64,000 nt of DNA from Bicyclus anynana (Eukaryota > Arthropoda > Insecta > Lepidoptera > Nymphalidae), in contig NC_069084.1 of assembly GCF_947172395.1 (NCBI RefSeq), positions 7,751,107 through 7,815,106 on the forward strand, given 5' to 3'. The number at the start of each line of letters is the position of its first letter. The stretch's first letter is position 1. A program made the translations under genes and the position numbers. Positions 48,786-61,600 of this stretch are shown here, piece after piece. The notes beneath the pieces were generated by a model, which saw only the letters and a program-made list of their open reading frames with translations, was not told where the DNA came from and ran no database searches.

Positions 48786-48893
48786 TGGTCCAATTAAGAA
48801 AACCTTAATCAGCCCAGCCGGGGATCGAACCCAGGACCTCCGTCTTGTAAATCCACCACGGACACCACTACGCCACGGAGGCCGTCAAAAGGA
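48786..48893 (-). mobile_element. SINE-2 5' half, reverse
   Basis: GGGGATCGAACCCAGGACC (inverted B box) through CGCCACGGAGGCCGTC (inverted 5' end). The 3' half is missing. Confidence 0.8.
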
Positions 48894-49530
48894 GGCCGGA
48901 GGTTTTCTTCCGACACTTTCCATCCAAAAAAGTAACCTCTGCCTGTATTTTTTAACACGTGTCTCACGCCACCCTTAATGGAATCTCCACGTGTACCAGC
49001 CAAGGCAGTACATACCCTCTAGCGGCGGAAGCATATTAATTGACGGGCCCTGTATTCTCACGACCCTTTGGAAATTATTCTTTGTTTGAAAAAGAAAAAT
49101 AACTCTTTCTTTTTAACTTTCGTTCACTATGATAAAAAAAAACAGAATATACCCACACAATTAAGTCAAAAATAACCAAAATAACCCACAAACAAACACA
49201 CGCTTTTCGAAAATAACTAAACTATGCTGGGGCGTAGCTACCCTCGGACTACAGGCTTAGACCATTTAAATAACAGGACCTGCCTCGCTAACCGTTACCC
49301 CTCTGGTAAAGATCAAAAATCTATGATCTAACGCGTTTATTAAAACTGTTGCTATAGAATCGATGTTCCATTTATGTAATCGTTTTCGTCGTGTAAAGAG
49401 CTCCCTAAAAATGACGATTTGTGTAGTTAAATGGCATAAAAAACGGCTAAAAACTTGTATTTTAGTAAAAGATGGAGTTATGAAGAATGAAACGTTTCAT
49501 TTGAAACTATTTAAACCTTAATTTTATCAA
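48894..49530. other. Unassigned stretch
   Basis: No feature recognised. Confidence 0.4.
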
Positions 49531-49531
49531 A

Positions 49532-49826
49532 TCTATATATACAAAAGAAAGTCGTGTTAATTACTCCACTTATAACTCAAGAACAGCTGAACCGATTTTG
49601 AAAATTGGCAGGGAGGTAGTTTAGAGCCAGGAGAAGGACATAGGATACTTTTTTCTTTTTTTTTTGGGGTAGGGTAAGGGTAGGGTAGGGGTAGGGTAGG
49701 GGAAGTGTAGAGGTAGGGTAGGGGTAGGGTAGGGGTAGGGTAGGGGTAGGGTAGGGGTAGGGTAGGGGTAGGGTAGGGGTAGGGTAGGGGAAGGGTAGGG
49801 GTAGGGTAGGGGTAGGGTAGGGGTAC
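49532..49826 (+). mobile_element. Helitron family D with G-rich minisatellite, 3'-truncated
   Basis: Starts TCTATATATACAAAAGAAAG with the AAGTCGTGTTA block, then GGCAGGGAGGTAGTTTAGAG, then a regular (GGGGTAGGGTA)n array at about 49667-49826. The terminal hairpin and CTAG are missing, so the copy ends in the array. Confidence 0.75.
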
Positions 49827-50259
49827 TTGTAATAAAACAATTTATAAAAAGTATCGGTTCTTTTAAAATTGTTATAATTAAATATGTTAATATTGTTAAT
49901 AATTTTATTTTACTTATACGTAGAGCCATCCAGTCCGAAGCCACATACGCGAGCGCTGCCCATGGAAAATTGCAATCCCGTCCCGTATAATTGTATTTCT
50001 CGGTCAGATTGCTTGTTACGGATCACCTACGGGTGTGGGTAATGAGGCCCGATGTGATTTCATTTTAACTCTAACAGCTTTTTGCTATCAAATCAAATTT
50101 GGCTGCAATTAAAATTATTTACGCCTCAAAATTCTGAACGCATTTTACTATTTTGTGGTTAAACACGAATATTCTATATTTTATGACTTTCTAAATAGCT
50201 AATTAACACCAAAAATAGTAATAAATTAATATCATTAATTTTTATTTTGTGTGACAATA

Positions 50260-50488
50260 TCTATATATATTATAGAAAGTCGTGTTAGTTACTACACTTA
50301 TAACTCAAGAACGGCTAAATCGATTTAGCTGAAAATTGGCAGGGAGGTAGTTTAGAGCCAGGAGAAGGACATAGGATACTTTTTACTTTTTTTTTTATTT
50401 TTTTTATATACTGTTTTTTACGGGTAGGGTAGAGGTAGTTGAAAGTTTAGATCGAAATCACGCGGACGAAGTCGCGGGCGTCCGCTAG
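50260..50488 (+). mobile_element. Helitron family D, full length
   Basis: TCTATATATATTATAGAAAG to GTCGCGGGCGTCCGCTAG|T. The body matches 49532-49826, but the minisatellite is cut to one or two units (GGGTAGGGTAGAGG). Confidence 0.82.
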
Positions 50489-50934
50489 TATAAAATAAAT
50501 CAATAAAATCCAAAATACAAAATATAGCACACGAAAACTTCATAAAGAATGGTTAAATATTAATAGATAAGTTAGTTATTTATGGAATTTGCCTTTAATT
50601 TTGGAAATAATACATTATAAAACCTAATCTAACTTATCCTAATAGCTATACAAATTATACCGACACGTATATATAAAACGGCGGCAAAATACCATCTGCA
50701 TTTCCGTCTTTACATAAAAACATAATTTTTGTATACTTCGTCTTTCTGGTTTCTTGTTTTATGTTAATAATTTTCTTTTTATTTAGATATGTTTTGTGTG
50801 GTTGTTGTTTACATATTTATTAAACCTTTTGCATGGTAATTTAAGTTTTTACCAACCTTTAATATGTAAATGTTTTCTGTTCCAAATAAATTTAAAAAAA
50901 ATACCAAATAATCTCAATATCTTTTAGCTAATTT
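50489..50934. other. Unassigned stretch
   Basis: AT-rich, no feature recognised. Confidence 0.45.
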
Positions 50935-51148
50935 GGTTCAGTAGTCGATGCGTGAAAGAATAACAAACATTCATATCACCAAAATCATCAGTTTTCGCAA
51001 ATCTCGGAAACCATGAATTTTTTCGGGATAAAAAGTAGCCTATGTGTTAATCCAGAGTAGAAACTATCGCCAAATCGCTTCAGTAGTAGCGGCGTTAAAG
51101 AGTAACAAACATCCATAAAACTTTCGCGTTTATAATATTAGTAGCATT
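50935..51148 (-). mobile_element. Helitron family B, reverse, lacking its 3' end
   Basis: Inverted body blocks (GTAGCCTATGTGTTAATCC, CGCTTCAGTAGTAGCGGCG) up to the inverted 5' end CGCGTTTATAATATTAGTAG. Confidence 0.75.
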
Positions 51149-51654
51149 TTTCTCTTTTAGTTTCGTGGGTACGTTAATGTTTTAAAGTAGATTGTATTTT
51201 TTTTAATAATTATGTGTTACCACTACTACAAAAATTGATATAAATATACTGAAGTAAATAAACATAGTAAAATAAGTTTTCCATACATAAATATAGGTAT
51301 AGTGGAGGGTCAAACATGATATTCACGGTTAACTGCCCAATATCGGCGAGGTTCCCCTTGTCTGAAATTGTTAATGGCTGCCTAGCAACCTCCGTCCATT
51401 TCCGTATACCGTAATTACGATTGGTATTTGGCGTACGTGCAATTGCTGATATTAGATCGTACGTACGTAATTAGGTAATTAACGTGAAGATTCGTGTTTA
51501 CAAAATACCGAGAAATTCCTTACCTCTGCACCATACGAGTCTTAGGAGCGTCTTTGAAGAATTACTATGTTCGACATCGTTAATAAAATTCAATATATGT
51601 TTTGTTAGGAAGCTACACAGAAGTGGATTAAAAAAACAAGAAAACCAAAGTCTG
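51149..51654. other. Unassigned stretch
   Basis: No exon with convincing splice sites was found here, although the preceding Dscam exon should lie somewhere upstream. Confidence 0.4.
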
Positions 51655-52015
51655 AACAAAGGTTCTGATTTACAATATTTGTCAGAACAGTTTAATTAAT
51701 AAATCAAATCAAAATGTTACCAAAATAAAACAAATTTCACTACTTGAGATAAAGAAACATTCTCCCTGCCTACTACAGCGTAATCAGAAAATGATTAAAC
51801 CACGAGAGATGTTGGTGGATCGACTACCTCTAGAACACTGCCACTGACCGTACGGCGAGCGCCTTAACCTTACGTCGTAAGCCACTCTCGCGCTCGTTCG
51901 TATCCCACTATTCATGGGACAACTAGCGCCACCTAGCGACAGCGCGAGCCAACTGAATGATTCCGACAATAGTCGAGTGACGTCATATCTGTCTCAGACT
52001 TCTATTTACTACAAT
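51655..52015. repeat. Dispersed repeat shared with 45165-45590
   Basis: Same blocks in the same order as 45165-45590, ending GTCTCAGACTTCTATTTACT. Confidence 0.6.
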
Positions 52016-52272
52016 TTTCTTCTGATGCTAAAAATGTAGAAACCTATTAGTCAATCTCTCTTGACCGTATAGAAAAAACTAACTAGCAAGATTATAATAA
52101 TGTTAGAATACGGATCGTAAAACATTATTTATGTTAGAAAACTTATGAATGTCAAAATATCTAAATGTTAGCTCATCAAGTTGACCAAAATGACTTATAC
52201 CTAACTTACATTTAGGTAGAAAGTTTTCAAATAAAAGTCATACATTGCTCAGTTTAAATGCATCAAATTTTT

Positions 52273-52528
52273 TGACGGCCTTCGTGGCCCAGTGGTATGC
52301 GCGGTGAATATACAAGACGGAGGTCTAGGGTTCGATCCCCAGCTGGGTCGATTGAGGTTCGTACCAGTCCAGCAAAGGCGTACCGCCATGCGACTATGCG
52401 TTCGGGTACGATGTCGTGTATAAACCAAAAGGGGTTTGGATTTTCATCCTCCTCCTGACAAGTTAGCCCGCTTTTTAGATTGCATCATCACTTACCATCA
52501 GGTGAACTTGTAAAGAATAAAAAAAAAA
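52273..52528 (+). mobile_element. SINE-2 with internal deletion
   Basis: GACGGCCTTCGTGGCCCAGTG, B box GGTTCGATCCC and the A-tailed 3' end are present; the body lost about 70 bp between GATTGAGGTTCGTACC and GCAAAGGCGTACCG. It ends 70 bp before the first Dscam exon of the window. Confidence 0.85.
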
Positions 52529-52597
52529 CTATCATATACTGTGTTCACCTGCAATCGTTTTATATTTTCTTCTTATGAGTTTTTAATCTTTTCCCAG

Positions 52598-52695
52598 GTC
52601 TAGACCGAAGAAAAAGAATACGAAGAGGATTGTCTGACAACCGCGTGATCATCACCCATCACTTCACCGAAAGAACTGTCACTCCTGGCGGTGAT
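52598..52695 (+). CDS. Dscam-like exon a: Ig4-Ig5 linker and Ig5 strand A
   Basis: Strong pyrimidine tract and CCCAG at the acceptor; donor GAT|GTCAGT. After a split codon it reads LDRRKRIRRGLSDNRVIITH, then FTERTVTPGGD, which joins exon b as TVTPGGD-ISMQC, the usual Dscam Ig5 start. The RRKRIRR stretch is unusual for this linker. Phase in 1, phase out 0. Confidence 0.82.
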
Positions 52696-55600
52696 GTCAG
52701 TACTTTGACTTTCCTTCATTAGTTCATAACTTACTCGTATACTATATTTAATTATTATGTGATAACTCAAGAGGCGGATAAACAAATGCACTAAATGCCT
52801 GCAACGCATAGCAGTAACTATCTCTGTAACGCAAATGTACATTGGCGTCGTTAATCACTTAATACCAGGTGGTCCGCATGCTCATTTGCCTGCTATTACT
52901 GAAAAAATCAGTGGATAAGGCCGCTGCCTCCAATTCCGGAAGGTGTGGGTCCAGGCTCCAACTTTTCAGTTGTGTGCATTTTAAGAAATTAAATATCAAA
53001 CGGAGAAGGAAAATATCGTGAGGAGACATGCATACCAGAGAATTTTCTAAATCCTGTGCGTGTGTGAAGTCTGCCAATCCGCATTGGGCCAGAGTGGTAT
53101 GACTATTGGCCTAACTCCTCTCATTCTGAGAGGAGACTCTCAACAGTAAGCTCGAGTTGATAACGAACGAAAGTTGCTAAGCAACTCAAGAAAACTATTG
53201 TTATACCATCAACAAAATGTCTGTCTTTCAGATCAGCATGCAATGCTCTGCCACCGGGGACCGACCACCGCAGTTTGTGTGGGAAAGAGATGGCGTCACT
53301 ATGTCCAGTAACACTGATCCAAGGTAGTAGATAATAATCCTACTTATATTATAATCGCGAAAGTTTGTATGGATGTTTGGATGTTTGTTACTCTTTAACA
53401 CCGCTACTACTCAAGCGATTTGGCAAAAATTTGGAATGGAAATGGATTTTACTCTGGATTAACACATAGGCTACTTTTTATCCCGAAAAAATCCATGGTT
53501 TCCCGAGATTTGCGAAAACTGATGATTTTAATGATATGAATGTTTCTTACTCTTTCACGCCTCGACGACTTAACCGAATTAGCTGAAATTTGGTATTGAG
53601 ATATATTATAGCATCGATTAACACTTTTTATCCCGGAAAAATCTATGGTTTCCGAGGGATTTGTGAAAAACTAAATTCCGCGCGGACGAATTTGCGGGCG
53701 TCCGCTAGTAAGAAATAAAATGATTTTTTAGCATTGATTTAAAATTATTTTTCATAATCCCTTAGTCATGGTCACGCTTTAATTTGAAAACGATTTAACC
53801 TATTTCATTATTTTATTTATAGACAGATACTTTGTAAAGGATTTATACTAAACAAAAACTTGAGAAAATTTCGCAGAAAATTGAAAATTTGGAAAAGTAA
53901 ACAATTTTTTATGGATGTTTAATTATTCAATCACGACGGCTTAATGGTTAACTGATCTGAATGAAATTTGGCACAAAATAGATTATAGACTGTTAAAGGT
54001 AGCTACTTTTTATCACAATATTTAGACAGGAATGGAATCAACGCATGTAAAACCGTGGATCACAGATAGTTCATTAAAGAGCGTTATTTTTTGCAGGTAC
54101 GCGTTAGGCCAAGTGATGACATCAGACAACTCAGTCGTAGCGCAACTGAACATCACCAGAGTAAGAGTAGAAGATGGCGGCTTATACTCCTGCACAGCAA
54201 GAGAAGGAGATCATTCCGCCACCCATGAAAACAGACTCGATGTTTATGGTAAGACTAGCTGACCCCGTGCGGTTTCACCCGCGTGGTTCCCGTTCCTGTA
54301 GGAATACGGGGATAATATATAGCCTATAGCCTTCCTCGATAAATGGGCTATCTAATACTGAAAAAATTTTTCAAATCGGACCAGTAGTTTTGAGATTAGC
54401 GCATTCAATCAAACAAACACACAAACGCTTTATAATATTAGTATAGATATATGAAAATTAAAGTTGAGAATTATATAACTTGGGGACACTTCCAAGAAAG
54501 GTTTTTCAGTATCAAAATACTCGTATAAAATCTATATATTTAAATATTTATTACTACTTAGTTGGCCTTTGATAAGCTGAGAAGAGAAACACTAACTGTT
54601 CTTGTTATTTGATTACAAATATCAGATGGCATTTCGCTAAGCTTATCTGTCGTGTATCTTCCACTTTATACACATTTTTGCTCATCTATCGTTTTATTAC
54701 TGAAATTAGCTTAATCTGAATTATTTAAAATAAATATATGATTATCAAACGATTTAAAAAAAAGGAACAGGTTCTCAATTCGATGCGTATGTTTTTCTTA
54801 ATGTTTGTTACCATACAATTTCGTCATTTATAAACCAATTTTGAAAATATCTTTTGTTTGTTTGAAAGAGTATACTTCAAAATTGGTTCCATTACATTTT
54901 CATGAAAATCGGTTTAGTAATTTTGTGTTAAAATCAAAATAACTGAGATACATCTTTGAAGTCGATACCATTTTAATGTAAAAAGATTATCTTTCATAAT
55001 ATAAATGACTTCACTGCCACGAAAACAATGAAAACATTGGGTTTGTCTGACGTCAGTATTTTAACCGATTTTTTTATATTCGTCGTGTTACATCCCTAAA
55101 TTCTACATTCGTAATGCAGAGCTGTGACACAGATATAAATGTTCTGTCAGCAATATATATGCTTTATAAACCGTAGCTCTGCCTCTAAACAGTCAGTCGT
55201 TCTGGTGATTAGCCGAATTGCTGTCCGCGGACGGACCTGGTTTATGCCCGCCGGTCTGGACTAAGTAACAAGGCTAAGCCCCTGATAATACTAGCCGCCT
55301 ATAGACCCTTTGCAGGTCCTCGCGAGTCGCGAAACGTAGTGATCCATAGTAATAGAGTTTGTTGTCGTATTTTGAACTATAGTTAAATTATAAACAATAA
55401 AACTCAGTTTCAGTTAACAAAATGTTTTTTTTTATAAACACCGAGAAGCCGAAACTAACAGTCGTCTATTTTCAGGACCTCCGTACATTCGATCATTGCC
55501 CCCAATCAAAGTTCAAAGTGGAGAACCTATTAATTTAAGATGTCCTTTCTATGGATATCCAATAAGGTATTGTATATTATTAAACTTACTAACGAATGTA

Positions 55601-58600
55601 GTAATTAATTATTATTACAAATTAAATTATTATGACTGCGAGTGAAGATAAAAAGTTATGTAACTTTAAAAACTTTGGTTGAGTAGAGATTGTATTTTTT
55701 ACAACCGAAAGATTTTCTTTAAAAAAATTACTCCGTTTATATTGCAGTAAAATAGACTGGGAACATAAAGGGAAAACAATAAATTCAAACAACTTATTCC
55801 AAAGTCGATATAAAAGGAATCAAAGTCATACAAAAAAGAAAACACGTAGAAGCATTTCTAATATACATGGAATACTAACAATACCAGAAGTCAACAAAGA
55901 AGACAACGGCGCTGTATATACCTGCATAGTAACGTCACCATCTGGTGAAATGGCAAGAAGAGCGTTTGAAATACAAGTGATAGAAGCACCAATTCTTGAA
56001 GATCTTCTTCTTGGCAATAACCTTCAAGAGGGTCAAATAGTTAATATTTATTGCAACGTTCGTAGCGGAGATTTGCCGATACATTTTGAATGGTTAAAAG
56101 ATGGGAAGAGAATACCAAGCAGCTTAAAAGTAAGTTTCAATTTATTTAAAGTACATAAAACCAAAGTACATTGTAAGAGTGTCTTCAAAACTTTGCGATA
56201 ATATTAAAGAGTTATTTCTTTAACTTTAACCAAACTGCTACTTAATACAATAAAGTTAAAACTTGTTAAATTTTAGGTCGTAGAAAGAAGTTCAGAGCTC
56301 TTCAGTGCATTAGTGATAAAAAAAGTGTCGTTAGAACACTGTGGAACTTATACATGCGTCGCTTCTAACCACGTTGCTAAAGTTAATAGATCGACGGAAT
56401 TGTATATTAAAGGTATTGTATTTTAGATAATTTACGATACGATTTACGAGAAAAAGAATTACCTTGAAAAAATTAAACTTAATTTTCAGTGGCACCAAAA
56501 TGGTTGGAAGAGCCTAATAACTCTTCATTACTTTTGGGAAGAAGAGGCGCTGTATCTTGTAGTGCCAGTGGATATCCTCAGCCTCAAGTTCACTGGATGA
56601 AAAAAGACGGTATGTACTAAAAAAACAATAAGAAACTTAAGATAACTTGCGATAATAGATATACAAGTCATACCTAAGTGGAATAGCTGCACAGCCAGGC
56701 TAATCCTTTTTGCGAAAAATGATTGTCACTAATAGAGGTAACTAGCAGCGATGAAATTGTTCGGAGATTTTCTTGGCATTACGTAAAATTTGACTAGAAG
56801 TGACGGGTGGAAGTTGCACCTCATTGGTCAAAAATAGTAAAATATTTATTTAATTTTTCAGCAATGTTAGGAACCTGGCAACCAGTCCTGGAGTTAGCTG
56901 GCGGTGGAATTCTTAGCTTGCCCAACGGCACTCTAATAATTGAGGAAGTATCACTCACAGACGAGGGTCTATATTCTTGTAACGTGGAAAATGGCGTCGG
57001 AACACCGCTCAGTAAAACTGTCTGGATGAGCGTTAACAGTTAGTACCTTATTAAAATAAAATGAAAATCAGCGCATAAGCTCTAGCTGTTTATACAGTAT
57101 GCTGAGCTAATACCTTTTTCAAGATTTACTAGACATAAAAGAGAAGTGTTTGATGCTTTAGCTACTTGATTCGTCCAAGTGGTCTTAGCATCAGATACTA
57201 AAATTGTGGTGTATGGCACAGTTTTAAATAGACATTTTCCCTTTCTTTCTCTATAAAATGAACTACTCAGGCTCTACTTTATCAATCAACGATCAGGCAA
57301 AACTTTCTCGATAATGTGGCAGGTTTCTTGTAATTTACCCATTATCTAAATTCGTAGTTCACTAAGAACCAATGAGTATAAACGTATACTTAAAATTCCA
57401 GAGCCGGTGCATTTTGAAGTGTCATCGACCAACGTGACGTCAAGACTGGGGCACCCCGTCACATTGGAGTGTCGAGCACTCGGTGATGATCCTATAAGGA
57501 TTGCTTGGACCCATGATGGCAAAAATTTGGATTCTTCAAGTCACAGGTATTTCAATGTTTGACTTTCTCTTTGTACAGTATTAGTGCATTATTCAAATCA
57601 ATATTTTTTAAGGGACTCTGCCATATTTTTGACTTGGCCGATATTTTATTCTGCGATATCAAAATGATTTCTTAATTAATTTTCAGAGCAAAACACACGG
57701 AGTCAAAGACTGCTCTCGGTCTAACTTCAACCATCAACGTACAATTCTCTGAGGCGGTGGACGCAGGCTTCTACCAATGCCGAGCCAGTAACCCATACGG
57801 CACCGCTGCTTTTAATATATTCCTGACTATACTAGGTGAGTTGTAGTACAATATTTTTCAACATTGATAACTTGAGTTATTCAATAAAAAATAAAAACTT
57901 TTCCAATACCTTTCTTGATCGTATCTTTGAACAAATTTTGACGCGTCACCAAGCGACTTGTATTTAGACTGCCTGTCCACAAGAGCGGAGCGAGGGAGCG
58001 GAGAAACGGACTAATGCGGGCGGAGTTGCAGACGATGTTTAATAAATAAATATTAAATTAAATTTATTTAACCCCGCTCCGTTTTCCCGCTCCGCATACC
58101 GGTTTTATATAAATTTTTAAACAAGCTCGCAAGTCCCTGTTCACTTAAGAGGAGCGGATATTTTGTGGAAACCTATTCGGATATTTTGTGGACTGGCAGC
58201 CTAAGACTTACGTCTTGTGACGTGTTTATCAAATCAAATATTCAGTGATACACAAAGCACATGTTGTAGTACGCGCCAGCTCAAAACGCTGAATCTCTAA
58301 CCCCGCCATCTGAGCTCCTCGTGAAAGCAGTACTGTCCTGTACAGCACATTACGAAAATCAAATTCTTTGGCATCTTCGAAGAAACATATGTCAAAGGCA
58401 AATGATGCAGAACCTCCAACCCCTCAATTCTTAAACAAAATTCTTTCCATACCAACATTTTCTATTAAGCACCAAACTTGAAAGACTACCAAACGTTCCA
58501 GAACCTCCAACCCCCCCATCCGAGCTGCGTGTGGAGTCAGTCCGCTCCCGTACAGCCGTGGTATCGTGGAGGGAAGCACGCGCTCACGCCAAACACTACG

Positions 58601-61600
58601 CGCTACAATACGCACCAGCACACTACGCAGACGCAGGGTGGGAACATGCAGTGAACATCAACGTTACCAGGTAAGAAAGAAAAATTTCTCACTTTCCCCT
58701 CTACATAAGCAAAAAGCTTGTGCTGGGAGTGGGTATGACATTAATCTAATGGATGAGTATCAAACCCTAGACGTTAGAGTCCGGCCAGTTATTCAGTAAC
58801 TTTTCCGATTTAAAGGTATAAATAGTATATTTCTTTAGTAACATAAATACAAATTAAAACAAGAATACAATACAAAAATGTGTTTTTTTAATATCTTGTT
58901 TTTCATTTTTGTCTGTCTGTCAGAACTGTATTAGATTATTATACAGCTTTCAAAAATATTATGAGTCAACATGTCTGAAGCAACATTATTAGGGTTCTTA
59001 ATTAGGATCCAATATGAAAAAAACAATTTTCCAAAAAATATAGTAATTCACGCGGACACGATAAGTCACAAGCGTTCGCTAGCTGTCATGTACCTATATA
59101 TGAATGTTAAATATATTTAAGTACTAATCCGTGTAACAGGAAAGAAAACGACATTCGTCAAACCATCGAACTTCAGAATCTGCGACCGGCGACTGCATAT
59201 GTAGTTCGCGTCGCGACGGGCAATGAAGTGGGGGTCAGTCGGTATACCGCCCCCATACATCTCACTACCCATGAAGAAGGTAAGAAACTGTTGTGTGTTA
59301 GGCTTAAACAGGCTTCTTTTAGCATCATGAGGCCCTGGGACAGGTTACGAAATGTTGAGCTCTTCATTCTTCCAAGAAATTATTACTCCCGTAGTCGCTA
59401 GGCCTTACTTCTCCGTTCCCCGTTCCCCAGCCATTACCATTAAAATCTAATAGACCACTATCTGCAATGTTAAACATTATCAGTACATAAGAATGTCTAT
59501 TTTATTGCCCCCCAAACCAAGGATCAAGGATAAGCCTCCCGCCTTATATTGTTTTCGGTTTGGAGGTTATAACTATCATAGGCTTCATTGTCATTAGACT
59601 GTAAAGATCATTTGTCTTTTTAATAACTGCACTCTTCGCAAAATAGTCGTAGATGTTAAGACATTATAGCATCCAATCTATATCTATACTAATATTATAA
59701 AGCGGAAGAGTTTGTTTGTTTGTTTGATTGAACGCGCTAATCTCAGGATCTACTGGTCCGATTTGAAAAATACTTTCAGTGATAGATAGCCCATTTATCG
59801 AGGAAGGCTATAGGCTATATTTTATTTAAAAAAAAATTAGGGATCCTTCCTAATACTCCAATAATGTAACCCAAGGTGTACATGGCGCCTTCCCAACAGT
59901 CTGCTAATTCCCTCAAGCATTGTCATTGCTATTCAAAAGGCCAAGGGGTTGCAAATACAGCAGCGTCATTCACTCGCAGCACACATAATTTTCTACAAAA
60001 AATGTCGCGACAGCATATATCTATCTATCTATCTAACTATACTATAATAAAAGAGTTGAAATCGAGTGTCTGTACTTTGACCAAATTTAACTAAAATCAA
60101 GTTAGGGCGATTAGAAATGAGCAATAGAATACAAAAATATATTTTTTTATTTTTTTGCCTGTCTGTCTGTCTATCTGTCTGTCTGTCTGTCCTTCTGTCT
60201 GTATGTTCGTGCTATTCTCTGGTTCTGCTGAACGGATTTTGACGCGGATTTCACAAATAGATTAAGCAAAGTTCAGGGCAACATATAGGCTTTGTTTCAT
60301 TAAAATCGGACAGATAGAAAAAAGTTATCTTGAAAAAACCGGATTGCTCAAATTGATTCGCAGGCGTTATTTGGAGAAACGAGAGAGAAACTGTGTAATA
60401 TCGATATTGAGGCACATATTCTATACTCAACTGACCAATTTGTTTGTTTATTTGGTTGAACGCGCGAAACTAATCTCAGGAACTACTTAAAAGTTCAGGT
60501 TCAAACTGATTAATCCTTTTTGTGTTTAAATAGTCACATTGTCTACTTTTTTATCGTATAATGTTATGCAAGATTTATTACTATAAAAAGAGCACGAATT
60601 TGGCGCAATAGCTATTAAATACTTATTTGTATACTTATAATAAAACTGTAACAGGTCAAATTACAGAACTTTTTGATTAATTAAAAAAAAAAATATCTTA
60701 GGGCATTATACAATCGATACTGAATTCAAAAACATTTTTTTTCGATTATTTGTCTGTCTGTCCCTATTTTTTGTTGACCGGGCATCACACTGAAACTACT
60801 GAATGAATTCAAATGAAACTTAGCACGGTTTGAGAACATAATACGGGGCAGGTTATAGAATACTTTTTATAGCGAAAATAAAATCAGAAGAGGGTGAAAT
60901 AGGGGTTGAAAGTTTGTACGTAAACTTTATTATAGACCGGCATTTGGCCGGGAGTTTGTGATAGGGTCTTTGACCGTGACAACGGCTGGGTATTTTACCC
61001 AAACAAAAAAAAGCGCGGCCTTCGGTCGGGGGGTTGTAATATGGCCTCTGATCGTGGCTACGGCTGGGCATTTTTCCGATGCACAAAAAACGGAACGCGT
61101 GGCCTTCGGCCGCACACCGTATTGTAGCCCAGCCTTCGGCCGGGAGTTTGTGATAGAGCCTTCGCGCACTGTATTGTAGCCCGGCCTTAGGCCGGGAGTT
61201 TATGATACAGCCTTCGACCGTGACTACGGCTGGGCATTTTACCCAAGCACGAAAAACGGAACGCGTAGCCTTCGGCCGGGAGTTTGTGATCAACCCTTCG
61301 ACCGTGACTACGGCTGGGCATTTTACCCAAGCACAAAAAATGGAACGCGCGGCCTTCGGCCGCGGATTTGTAATATGACCTCTGATCGTGGATACGGCTG
61401 GGCATTTTTCCGATGCACAGAAAACGGAACGCGGAACCGTACTGTAGCCCAGCCTTCGGCCAGGAGTTTGTGATAGAGCCTTCGCGCACTATATTGTAGC
61501 CCGGCCTTCGGCCTGGAGTTTATGATACCGCCTTCGACCGTGACTACGGCTGGGTATTTTACCCAAACAAAAAAAAGCGCGGCCTTCGGTCGGGGGTTTG

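Noticed and set aside
51310..51420. Ig-like chance translation (FTVNCPISARFPLSEI)
   Set aside because: It has a Cys in a plausible context but no following Trp, no good acceptor and no donor at the right place; the surrounding frames are not exon-like.
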